Positions 46,593-57,714 of a DNA stretch of 64,000 nucleotides are shown in pieces; within the stretch, counting starts at the first letter, position 1, and each line of letters opens with the position of its first letter. This DNA comes from Corticium candelabrum. Lineage: Eukaryota; Porifera; Homoscleromorpha; Homosclerophorida; Plakinidae. A program made the translations under genes and the position numbers. The stretch covers positions 467,501 through 531,500 of the forward strand of contig NC_085089.1 in assembly GCF_963422355.1 (NCBI RefSeq), given 5' to 3'. The notes beneath the pieces were generated by a model that was given only the letters and a program-made list of their open reading frames with translations, did not search any database and was not told the DNA's origin.

Positions 46593-49500
46593 TGGTGTCA
46601 GGCGGGATAGGACCTATCAAACGCTCGGATACACAGTGAAAACGATGTCAACAGGAGGATTCACGTTCGATCATCCATCCATGGACTGGAATGCCACAGA
46701 CACATACCAAGAGTTCAAACGCTTCAAGGAACACGTGTCGTTTGTCTTCGCTGGCCCTCTTAGCAAAGCCACGAACGCGGAAAGAGCCGGGTGGCTAGGA
46801 ATGTGGGTCGGTCAACAAGGCAGAGAACTGCACAAGACCTTCAGCTGGGCTGAAGGAGAAAAGGAGGACCCCGGAAAGGTTCTAGGGAAGTACGAGGAGT
46901 ACGTAAGCCCTAGGAAGAACAAGAGAGTATCACGCTTCCGATTTCACCAACGCGTACAAAAGGAGGACGAGAGTTTCGACACGTTCCTCAAAGACCTACG
47001 CCTTCTAGCCATGGACTGCCAGTTCCACGACACAGAAGACATTCTAATCGATGGCATCATCAATGGCTCACGTCACAAGAAAGTACAGGAACGCCTACTC
47101 TATGAGGGTCAAGAACTTACACTTACCAAGTCCATACAAATAGCTCGACAGTTCGAGCTGTCACAACAGCAACTGCGAGAAATGAGAGGCGAAGACTCTG
47201 GAATAGCCGCTGTCAAACCACAGAAGGCGATCTACAAGCCAAAGAAAGCACAACTCTATCCAGCTGTTGAACAGCAGGCACGCGACAAACCGCAGAATTT
47301 GCACACATGTGGCAGATGCGGCAATGACCAGACACACAAAAAGACAAGAGGAAAATGCCCAGCACTAGGATCAACCTGCACATACTGCAAGAAGAGAAAC
47401 CACTGGCAGACCGTATGTCGAGCTAGAAAGACCAACAGGGTCTACGCAATGGAGCCTCGGAGTCCAGAGGTCAGCTATACAGCACAAGACAGCGACTCTA
47501 CAGAGGACGAGGAAGACAGATCCTACATAAACGCTGTGGAACCCTCACATCGAGCCAAGCAAGACAGATGGTTAGTACGACTGGAAGTAGGAAGAAGCAC
47601 CAAAACGTTCCGTATTGACACTGGAGCAAAGTGTAATGTCATAGTTGCCAGCAAATACAAGAAACTACGCAATAAGGGTGTCCTGAGGAGGTCACGGATA
47701 AATCTCTACTCTTACAGCAACCACAAGATCAACTCCCTTGGCGTGGCAACAATTCCCATCAGATACAATAGCATTGACCTGGAAACTGACTTCGAAATAG
47801 TTGACCTAGAGCAAGACAACATCATATCAGGCGATCTAGCAGAACAGCTAGGCCTCATACAGAGAGTGAGCAAAGTGAACACGCGCGTGGAAACACAGAC
47901 ACAACTTCCACACGAATTTCAGGATTTCCCCGACTTGGCAAATGTAACTGGAACGTTGCCCGGCACCTACACCATCAAAATCGACCCCAGTGCCAAAGGA
48001 GTAGTGCATCCAACAAGAAGACAACCTGTCATGCTACGGGACAAGGTCATAGAGAAATTGAAAGAAATGGAGAACGATGGCTTTACCAGAGTAGAGGAAC
48101 TCACAGAGTGGGTTAGCTCCATGGTAGTGTCCCTCAGGAAGGACAAAGTGAGGATCTGTATCGATCCTCGAGACCTAAACAAGGCAATTAGGCGGGAACA
48201 TCATCCCATGAAGACAATTGAGGAAATCGTCAGCAACATTCCAAGCGCAAAGGTCTTCTCAGTCCTAGACGCGAAGTCTGGATTCCTGCAAATCAAATTG
48301 GACCACGAGTCATCAATGCTAACTACATTCAACACCCCCATGGGGAGGTACCGGTGGCTACGTCTGCCTTTTGGACTAAAGTGTGCTCCCGAAATTTACC
48401 AGAGAATCATGGACCAGATGCTGGAAGGTATCGAAGGGGCAACCGCCATCATGGATGACATATTGATAGCTGGCCGGGATATGAAACATCATGACCAGAT
48501 ACTCCACCAAGTAATCGAACGAGCCACCAGCTACAATTTACGCCTCAACTACGAGAAATGTCACATACGACAACCATCAGTTCGATACATCGGACATCTC
48601 ATCACAGCCGAAGGGCTAAAGCCAGATCCAGAAAAGATAAAGGCAGTAGCGGAGATGCCGGATCCCCAGGATCAAAGTGACGTCAAAAGGTTTCTAGGCT
48701 TCGTCACTTACTTGGCAAAATTCATTCCAAACCTAAGCGACGTGGACAAGCCGCTGAGATTACTTCTGAAGACAGATGTGAAGTTCGAATGGCAACATGA
48801 ACACAAAGCAAGCTTTCAGAAGCTGAAGGAGCTGTGTACCCATGCACCAGTGTTAGCTTACTATGATACTCGGAAAGCAGTAGAGATACAATGCGATGCG
48901 AGCAGCACAGGCGTAGGGGCGGTATTACTCCAAGACGGCAGGCCAGTAGCTTACTCATCAAGATCAATGACGGCTACTGAGTCGAGGTATGCTCAAATTG
49001 AGAAGGAAATGCTCTCGATTGTCCATGCAACCACAAAGTTTCATCACTATGTCTTCGGAAGACACGTACAAGTATACAATGATCACAAACCTCTGGAAAG
49101 CATTTTCCTGAAGCCCATACTGTCGGCACCAATGAGACTGCAGAGGATGATGCTCAAGCTTCAATGGTATGACTTGACTGTCACCTACCGAAAAGGGAAA
49201 GACATGCAACTAGCAGACACCCTCTCGAGAGCTTACATCCCAGGTGAAGATCCCGGAAACAATGACGACCTCGAATACATCAACACACTCAAATTTGTGC
49301 CAATCACGGGTACCAAACATTCGGAGATCCAACAAGCGACGTCTACAGAACTGAAGAACCTCCACTTTGTTATCCTCTCAGGCTGGCCAGAACGGCGGGA
49401 GGACGTCCACATTACAGCACGGCCGTACTGGGACTCACGAGACCAATTAGTAGTACAAGATGGCATCATCTTCAAGGGTACAAGGATAGTAATCCCGCCG

Positions 49501-50679
49501 AGCCTTCGTTCCCAAATGTTGAAACTACTTCATGAGTCACACCTTGGAGTAGTGAAATGCAAACAACGCGCCAGAGAGGTAATGTACTGGCCAGCCATGA
49601 ACGCCCAGATAGAAGACACTGTACGGAGATGTGACCGCTGCGCGGAGTACCAAAACAGACTACCACCAGAACCTCTCATGCCAACACCAGTCCCAGACCT
49701 GCCATTTATTGAAGTGGGAATTGACCTTTTCCATTTTGAGTCCAAACACTATCTCATACTGGTAGATTACTACTCAAAATTCATTGAAGTGGATGAGCTG
49801 CAAGACCAGACCACGTCCTCTACAATCCAAGCGCTGAAGAACCAGTTTTGTAGACACGGCATTCCAGAGAAATGCAGGAGTGACAATGGTCCGCAATTCA
49901 GCTCATCAGACTTCCAACAATTCTGCAAGGAATACGGTGTCGACCACATAACTAGCAGTCCTCACTTCCCGCAGAGCAATGGTGAGGCGGAGAGAGGAAT
50001 ACAGACAGTGAAACGCCTCTGGAAGAAAGTCAAAGACAAGCAGAAAGCCCTTTTGGACTATAGAACAACCCCGTTAGAAGGCATCAACCTGTCACCTGCT
50101 CAACTGCTCATGGGAAGACGTCCTCGTAACACACTTCCCTCATCCAGAAAGCTACTAGAACATACCTCCTACAACAGAGATCTGTTCAGAGACACTTCCA
50201 GATGGAGAAGATGAAACAAAAGCAATACTATGATTCCAGACCAGGAGTGAAACCATTACCATCTCTACGACCCGAAGACGCAGTAAGGATGGCACCACTG
50301 CCGGAATCAAACGCTTGGCTCCCAGCCAAGGTCGACCAACAACACAAGTCACCACGATCTTTTGTTGTAGAATGTCCGAAGAGTGGAAGAAAGTACAGAC
50401 GGAATCGAAGACATCTTCGACCGTACCCAGAAGCCAGTTCTCTTGTCAATGACACGTCCAGGCTCGATTTTACAACCGGATACAACAGTCTAAACTCGGA
50501 CAATATAGCCTCACCTCTACCGGATACACCCAAAGCAGCAGTCAGCGAAATGGAGGAGAGCTCTGACCGAAATACAACTCCAGTGACCGCCAACCCGCAA
50601 GTGACTCGTTCTGGCAGAAATATCCGAAAGCCTAAGAAGCTGGACCTGTGACTGTACAACTCTAGTAAAGGAAGAGAGA

Positions 50680-50838
50680 TGTAATGTATGTCGTAGTGTA
50701 CATGTAGCGCGCGTTACGGCATACGCGCAGACTCGATTTAGTGTAGAGTAGACGCGCCAGCTTGTGTTCTTAGTTCGCTCTGTCTGGTAACCAATACATA
50801 TCGTTGAGTTGTTGCTGCACGTAACCAAGGACGTTACA
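50680..50838 (+). repeat. 3' LTR of the Ty3/Gypsy element
   Basis: 159 bases, identical by eye to the 5' LTR, followed by the CAAAT target duplication. Confidence 0.95.
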
Positions 50839-51554
50839 CAAATGACTGTATGTCGCTTGTGTTGTCTGAATACAACAAAAGATGTATGACAAACTATGTT
50901 TCCACTGCACTAAACGGCAGAAGTAGCATTCGCTTGCTTTTCTTCATTGTAAATGTCAGCATTGATCCACTGTCTGGCACTGCTTTTGCTTCTAACAAAA
51001 TCCTTGGAGGCAATCACTGGACTGTGCTTGTTACAGACGTATCAATCAACTTGTCCTACTATGGCGATTCCCTTGGCTATCCAGTGCCCCAACCTCCTTT
51101 TGGTATGTAAGCAGACATTCTCTGAACTGCAAAAAATATTGGGAGAGCAGATTGCAATACCTCAAAGCATCTTCAACTTGCATAGGCCCACTTTTGACAG
51201 AAATAGCAAACATGCTTGCTCCCGCGAATGCTGCAATTACCCAGTGCAAACAGATTCATCATCTTGTGGTGTGATGGCATTCATGTTCGTTGCTACTGTG
51301 TCATTTGGTCCAAATGAAGTTTGGCCGTATGTTCGCCTTCCACAAATTCAGTGCCATCCCCTAAAATCTTTACTTTGTATTTACCACCAGCCAAGTGCAT
51401 ATGCTCATTACCTACGGACTGTCTTGGCAGTTTGGTTAGTCAGAGGCAAGATTGACATTCAAAATGTTGTCAGCAGTTTAGCGTTTGACAACAAGAAGAC
51501 ACTTCCTAAGCCTTTGCAGGAAAACAGAAACAGCCGATTATTCAGCCTAAGCAG

Positions 51555-54471
51555 GTGAGCTCTGATGTACTGGGACTTCTTCAGGCTGCAGCAACAGCAA
51601 CTAACCATCCAAAACTAGATGTGCCTGGCAGACTGTCAATCACACATTCACATGTCAGGGTCAGTGATAAGACAGAAGCCTACCAATCTGCAACGGGCCT
51701 CTTGTCTAAAGAACCAAACAACCAAGATAGTATGTTGTGTGATAAAATCACACCTGTTGAAAGTCCTCTGGAAAGCCCCCTTCCTAGCAACATCATTAGC
51801 GTTAGTGACCAAGCCAGGCTGAAAACAAACCCACCAACAGAAGTGAACCTTGGTGTACCTCAGGATATAGCTTACCTATTCCCTGCAAACTACAGCTACC
51901 TTGTTGTTGAGCACAGCAAGAAAGAGCAAGATGCTTTCTTGGGAGCAGAGTCCTACAACTTTACACTAACAGTATGGACAAATGCAAACACTCCTCAAGC
52001 AGCAGTGCAATGGATAGAAGACTTTGAAAAAATCTCAAAAACAACATACAGAGTAACAAGAGGAGTCAAACCATCAGGTCAAAGAGTTCTGTTTAAAACA
52101 GTGCGACACTGTCACCACCAGCAAAAGAAACTAACTAAAACCCAAGAGAAAATGAAGTCCCAAATTCCACCATCACGTATGTTCAAGAGCACCAGAATGA
52201 AGAAAACAAAGTGTCCAAGTACCTTGAGAGTGCGAGTCTATTCTAGCCTAGCCTTGGCTATTGCCAACCATCCTAGCAAAGCATGTCTGATTGACATGCA
52301 GTATAGCCGCAACCACCCTGTAAATAGTGCACATGCACTTAGTTGCAGGCCTGTTGCTAATTGCGCCAAAGAGGAGTACAACAATTTGTTTGAGTCAGGA
52401 TACTCAGCAGCCAGAGCTCGGCATGAATATGTTAACAGACTACAGCTAAAATTTGGCACTTCAGATGTTGAAGTTGCACTTGCTGATCGATCCATCAACC
52501 CCAACTGCCAGGATGTCCAACGCTTGTTTCAAAAATGGAGACAGAAGTGTGTTGGCCCTGAAAATGGCAAATTAATGTTTGAGTGTCTATCGCTAGAAGT
52601 AAACCAATTTAATGAAGCCCATAGCTCAGAAAACGACAGAGCGTTTCTTCAACTTTATCAGTCAGCTGAGGAGACCAAAGAAGCAGTGGCTCCTGAACAT
52701 CCACCAAAAGTTAAAAAAAGTCACTCACAATGTTCCATTCCTTTTAGCAGTTGTCACACCCTTAATGGCGAGAGCTCACAAAGTATTGTACCAAAGCAGT
52801 GAAATGGTCTACTGCGATTCTACAGCCAGCTTGGACAACTTAAACACTGCAGTGTTTGTACTCAGCTGCAGCACTGTTGCAGGAGCTGTACCGTTAGGGT
52901 GTGTGATGGCTTCAAGTGAAGATGTAGAGACTCTTACACAGCTGCGTTTAAAGCACTTGTCAGCATCCTACCCGACTATGCCTTTTTGGAAGAGGCAAAA
53001 TTGCAGGGCCGTTAACAATTTTAACTGATGACTCTGCAAGTGAATGAAGAGCACTCCAGATAGTATGGCCAAAAGCACAACTGCATCTTTGTGTGTTCCA
53101 TTTCCTCCAAAGCATGTGGCGTTGGCTGTGGAGTGATAAGTCCAGGGTAACAGGAAACGACAGGGTAACTTGTATGCTGCTCACAAAGTGCCTTCTGTAC
53201 TCATTTTCAGAGCAAGCCCTAATGAATGTAAAAGCTGAAATTGAAAGCAGTCAATTTCCTGTTTTCAAAAAACGATAGACAGTTACTGGCAGCGAAAAGA
53301 AGAATGGGCTTTATGCTTCCGGACACAATTCCCAACACGAGGAAACTACACGAATAATTATTCTGAGGCAAGCATTAGAATAATCAAAGATATCCTGTTT
53401 CAAAGGCAGAAGGCCTGGAATGCTGTACAGTTATTCCAAATGGTGCATATAACAATGGAGTTGTATTATCAGCACCGCTTACTTTCACTGGCAAGTAACA
53501 GACTTGATCACTTCGTGTCATTAAAATATACATTAGCTGGTGTGAAGCTTGGTAGCACTTCCTTTGATGATGTAACAGCCACAGAAGAAGACCCTGATGT
53601 ATACATGGTTAGAAGCCACACAGATCCACACAACCACTGGATAGTAGACTTGCAACTAGGGGAATGCTCTTGCCCGGTAGGATACAATGGAACACCATGT
53701 AAACACCAGCTCGTTGCAGCAACAAAATACATGAAGTCCGCCATCAACAAGATTCCAACTGATTCCCCAAAAGGACGCCAGCTCCTTGCAGGCATAGCTC
53801 TTGGAAAAGATTGCCAACCCATTAGCTTCTACAGCAGTCTTCACCAAAAGTCAGATGAAGAGTACTTGCAGTCCCTCTCTGTTGATATTCAATGGCATAA
53901 TGAAGACATACGGCATTCTTTCAAAGAATCAGCCATGCTGGATGATGATCTGTTCCAGCAGAAAAGGCAGAAAACAACCATGAAGGAGACTGAAATACCC
54001 AGTAGTGGTGAAGACAAGAATCAGACAATCGAGACAGTCAAAACAAGTCTCAATGAAGTCATGGTTGACCTAGAAACTGGACTTGCCCCCAACATGACAA
54101 ATAATGATGGGTATCTGACAGCTGTTAAAAAGTTTTGTGAAAACTACTGGAAATGTTGAGGAAAATCAACACATCCACCGACCAAGCAGCAGCGTTTGGT
54201 TTCAGCATTACACACTTTTGGCAGTCATACAGGGATAACAAAGCGCAGGCAAAGAATTCGGGTGCAGCCTACAGCCCTCAGCAGACGAAAACACGTAAAA
54301 AATTCAAGCTCTGTTCCTGCAAAAGCTGGCCGCCCCAGTGTGTTTAATAGTAGGAGAGCAACTCACACAACTCCTTCTGTCAATAGGTATGTGATGCCGA
54401 AGCGTATACAAAAGATAAAGAGACAGCACAGTCTGTCCGCCAGTATTCAGCAGAACAGCAAAAATGCTTGA
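51555..54471 (+). pseudogene. MULE-type transposase with SWIM zinc finger
   Basis: A decayed transposase gene following the protease. The first part (51555-52802) includes LRVRVYSSLALAIANHPSKA and SINPNCQDVQRLFQKWRQK. The DDE core is recognisable as MVYCDSTASLDNLNTAVFVL (first Asp), TILTDDSASE (second Asp, about 53015-53045) and QLHLCVFHFLQSMWRWLW, the C-x2-H block of MULE transposases. The SWIM finger CSCPVGYNGTPCKH is at about 53670-53710. The C-terminal tail RIRVQPTALSRRK is typical of SWIM proteins. The core passes through several frames between 52800 and 53050, and TGA stops occur after TDDSASE and near 54157. It is therefore inactive. Confidence 0.8.
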
Positions 54472-54937
54472 CAGACTTTATTATAAACTTTATACTTAGA
54501 AGCATGTTTACTATAGATATACAATGTAAGGTATAGATTACGTGTAAGCCCATGCAATGTTCCTAAAGAGCTAAAAAGTTAATCTATGTCTACGTGACTA
54601 TACGTACCGTAGTCTAGCTACTAGATTGCTAACTGTATTACGTGTACACCAGTTTGAAGAGGTCTCTGGTTGAACAGCTGAAAGTTGGAACAGCTCCTTT
54701 TGCAATGTAAGTGCACTGACGCAGATTTCTGCTGAATTATGAACTAAGAAAAATAAGTTATCACAACGTAAGGTAGACGAAACGTCTAGCCTACCTGCTA
54801 TAGCTACTTTGTGCGCATGTGCTTTGATGGCCCCGAGTTCGAAAATTACGATGCAGCTACCGCTTCAGCAACCGCTTTAGCAACGTCAATGGTGTGGCGT
54901 CGCAAGGTGCGCAGTAGTCAACGAACGCAAACAAGTA

Positions 54938-55047
54938 TAGGGACGTTTATCCGGCACTAAAGAAAGTGGGCCCCCCAAAAAATTCGCGTAATCGCGCGCG
55001 TTACTCCACCACATAAGGCGAAGAAATGGCCTAGCGTCGAGGCTAGT
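54938..55047. repeat. right terminal inverted repeat of the MULE
   Basis: Contains GGACGTTTATCC, ACTAAAGAAAGTGGGCC, GTTACTCCACCACATAAGGC and TGGCCTAGCGTCGAGGCTAG, the reverse complement of the left end without its hairpin. Confidence 0.85.
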
Positions 55048-55261
55048 ACCGCCGAGAGTCTACACACTAAAATTTTTTAGTGGAACAAATATTTCTCTAC
55101 GCTTACTGATGTTCATGGTCTTGAGGTGAGACGTTAATTAGGACACGTAAACGCCACGTCTAGAATACTTACTATGTCTAAATTAAATGATCAAATTAAA
55201 TAGTAAAACTGCGACGAAGTTAAGACGCATGCGCAACTTCACGTCATCTACGAAACAAAAA

Positions 55262-55514
55262 CAGCGTAATAAGTAGAAACAAAGGATAAAAGAAAAAAAA
55301 AGTAAAAAGAGGAAGAGAGAAAAGCCTACAACACCAGGAACAAAGGATAAAAGATAAAAGAAAAAGTAAAAAGAGGAAGAGAAAAAAGCCTACGACACCG
55401 GGAACAAAGGATAAAAGAAAAAAAGGGGAAGAGAAGAAAGCCTACGACACCGGGAACAAAGGATAAAGAAAAAAGAAAACGTAAAAAGAAAAAGTAAAAA
55501 GAGAAAGAAAAAAA
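55262..55514 (-). repeat. tandem repeat ladder carrying the 3' end of 5S rRNA
   Basis: Three units of about 60-75 bases lie directly downstream of the 5S gene (minus sense). Each contains the last roughly 15-20 bases of 5S rRNA (plus-strand reading GCCTACGACACCGGG, or GCCTACAACACCAGG in the outermost), then GAACAAAGGATAAA and A-rich spacer. On the minus strand each unit therefore repeats the 5S end and its T-rich terminator. Confidence 0.85.
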
Positions 55515-55632
55515 GCCTACGACACCGGGTGTTCCCGGGCGGTCTCCCATCCCAGTACTGACCCGGCCCGACTCCGCTTGACTTCGGTGATCGGACGAGA
55601 ACCGGTATATTCAGAGTGGTATGGTCGTAGGC
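55515..55632 (-). rRNA. 5S ribosomal RNA
   Basis: A 118-base sequence on the minus strand starting GCCTACGACCATACCACTCT and ending GGTGTCGTAGGC, so the ends pair as helix I. Family-typical blocks are present: GGTTCTCGTCCGATCACCGA, then AAGTCAAGCGGAGTCGGGCC (internal A box region) and AGTACTGGGATGGGAGACCG (C box region). A T-rich stretch directly after the 3' end is a pol III terminator. It has the normal animal 5S length with no evident damage. It is a single copy here, followed by the ladder of repeated 3' ends. Confidence 0.95.
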
Positions 55633-55959
55633 GATAGTTTGTGTAAAGTGTCACGTATTTATACTTTCATAATCAATGAACGAGTTGCTCGATTGCATCA
55701 GATCTAGACTTGATGTGAGGGGCCAAATGGTAGCTCTGCTCTTGCTCTTTTTAAGTCACAACAGTAGACTCGTGTCTGTAAAATGTCTGCAGCCCACGGA
55801 TGAGCTAGTGCCACATCAAGTTCTATGTTTGAACCAGTTTAATTTCAGAATCAGCTGCCACAAGAATATCTGGGCGGTTGTTGGAATTCACATATCTGCC
55901 TCTAGGTTCACATTTGTGTGATAAGTGAAGTGAACTCAAACATTCTGACCTACAGACAT

Positions 55960-57420
55960 CATCGAGTTGTGAGTCGTGCGCGCGCGCCCCGCCCACCACC
56001 AGTTTTACAAGTTCTAGAATGGAAGCCATCTGCATCTTCGCCATGTATTTCTAATGGTTTTCCACAATCACACTTGTTGATCCACTCTGGATAATGTACA
56101 GGAAGACCCGACCTCATTGAAGTAGCCAAAGTACATTTACTAGGTGAAAGTGCAAACTTCTCAAAGGATGGTATATTGCACTGAACCATGCTCCAGCTCC
56201 CTTACCTTGTAAAGACAACAAGCAAGCAGCATCTTTTTGAGAAGAATTGTCGATCAGACTATTAATTGCAAGTTGATAACTGGCACTTGTCAATCTAGCT
56301 GTGTTGTAACTTCTTTGTATTAGACATGATTTCTGACAGATTCATGTTTTCATCTAATGATTGTTGCAGCTGATGCATAATACACCTCCCTCCTGTTTGC
56401 AAGATGACAATTAAGTGCAAACGTGGCTTTCTAAGGATGGGAAGCGCGTAGGGAAGTTCTTTAGCAATGGACTCCAACTGGATAAAAAAGCAAATTGAGA
56501 GATGTGTTTCGATGATGACATACCAAAACCTCCAAGTCTTATGGGTAGAGTTAGTTGACTGCTGCTATTGGTTAGGAGTTAACTCTGCAACTCCTGCCAA
56601 AGCCATGAAGCATTGTTTAGTCATTTGGTCATGGAGTGTAGCACAAGATTGCAAGGTGGTTGGACAAACTCCTTGAGACAGATGGTTGAGACGAGTTGTA
56701 TGACAATGTCTTAGTACAATCATAGCTCCCTGAGGTTCGTTCAAATCAGGCAACTGCTGACAAAGATTGTTGCCTGATTTCACAACTTCCAGACAAACCT
56801 TAGAAACATATTCCTGATGTCCAATAGGTATACCAAGAATTTGGGTTCCAATAGAAGTAACACGAATATCACCAATAACTGATGTACTAGGAACCGCTGA
56901 TGGTAATGGACTATACATCTCACACTTTTGATCTTGAATCTGAAGTCCAACTTTACCAAATTGTTCCTTTAGATGCCTAAATGCATCAACCACACTCAAT
57001 GATGGACCAACCAGAAACACATCGTCAAGGTAAGCCAGAACAACAGTGTCATTAAATGTCGACTGTAAATTGATTAAAATATTGTGAATTGCCAAGGAGA
57101 AAAGCACAGGCCCTAATTGATCTTCTTGATGAATGCCCTCCTGTGACGATCGACAACATGACAAGGTTGTTGTTCATCAAGTAGATTAAAGGGCTCAACT
57201 CAGAGTACATTTCATTTACATGATTACCAATTTCTGGAAATGATGACAAACTTGTTATAAAACCTGTGCTCTGTGTACTGAATTGAAATCGTTCTTGCAT
57301 GGCATCCGTCTTTAGAACAACCCAATCCTTGTTCTTCTCAAGCAATAACTGCATGTGATGAAGAATAAGGTCAACACCACCTTCTGTAGCAACACCATGT
57401 TGAATTGGTATTCGTGCAAG
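55960..57420 (-). mobile_element. RLE-type LINE fragment (reverse transcriptase plus Cys finger)
   Basis: On the minus strand, 57354-57052 encodes an upstream RT part. 57164-56565 encodes the core (SSQEGIHQEDQLGPVLFSLA, then the catalytic VLAYLDDVFLVGP and the thumb TSIGTQILGIPIGHQEYVSK). 56189-55959 encodes the finger (INKCDCGKPLEIHGEDADGF, then RTCKTGGG). The finger is the same type as in the fragment at 24480-25215, so both come from one family. Between 56200 and 56560 the frame is broken, and the endonuclease is missing here. Inactive, 5' and 3' truncated. Confidence 0.7.
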
Positions 57421-57426
57421 ACCCTC

Positions 57427-57538
57427 TGTATGTCTGTCTGTCTGTCGACCTTTCTGTCTGTCTGTATTGGTTAAAAGGGATCATGTGATGTCTGTCTGTC
57501 TGTCTGTCTGTCTCTTTGTCTCTCCGTCTCTTTGTCTA

Positions 57539-57572
<34 letters not shown>
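57427..57572. repeat. tetranucleotide repeat (CTGT)n, imperfect
   Basis: Three runs of CTGT units with short breaks, just before the start of duplication copy B. Confidence 0.9.
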
Positions 57573-57714
57573 AATACATATATTTCCATTACAATGAAAT
57601 TTCCATCAAACTCTAAAAGCAAACATAGAGTTCACTGCATAATAATTACTACATATTACATTAGGCCCATATGGGGGGATAAAACTAGCTGAAAAGAAGC
57701 TACTTAACTACAAG

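Larger units (their letters stand above)
46434..50838 (+). mobile_element. Ty3/Gypsy LTR retrotransposon, very young, nested in the MULE
   Basis: Bounded by identical 159-base LTRs starting TGTAATG and ending GTTACA, with a 5-base target duplication CAAAT on both sides (46429-46433 and 50839-50843). A purine-rich tract precedes the 3' LTR and a primer-site-like TGGTGTCAGG follows the 5' LTR. Parts in order: gag with a Cys-rich knuckle-like region, aspartic protease, reverse transcriptase, RNase H and an integrase with HHCC finger and catalytic core. The order RT, RNase H, integrase places it in Ty3/Gypsy. No envelope gene was seen. It looks nearly whole, with about one apparent break. Identical LTRs mean recent insertion. 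Confidence 0.95.
46197..51558 (+). pseudogene. Ulp1/SENP-like C48 cysteine protease of the MULE, split by an LTR element
   Basis: A transposon-borne SUMO-protease-like frame. The 5' piece (46197-46433) ends TRWLTDDLLDSLSRLVNNSSN, the WLxDxxI-type entry of the family. After the LTR element the same frame resumes at 50844 (DCMSLVLSEYNKRC). The catalytic His is in GGNHWTVLVTDVSINLSYYG, with Asp in YYGDSLG; the Cys is in VQTDSSSCGVMAFMF. The His-Asp-(Gln)-Cys order is complete. A frame change lies near 51085-51115, between the Asp and Cys blocks, so even without the LTR insertion this copy is probably inactive. In MULEs such proteases are carried along with the transposase; their role is unsettled. 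Confidence 0.75.

Noticed and set aside
55326-55550. Minus-strand open frame rich in Phe/Leu/Ser over the 5S ladder
   Set aside because: Product of A-rich/T-rich tandem repeats beside the 5S gene.
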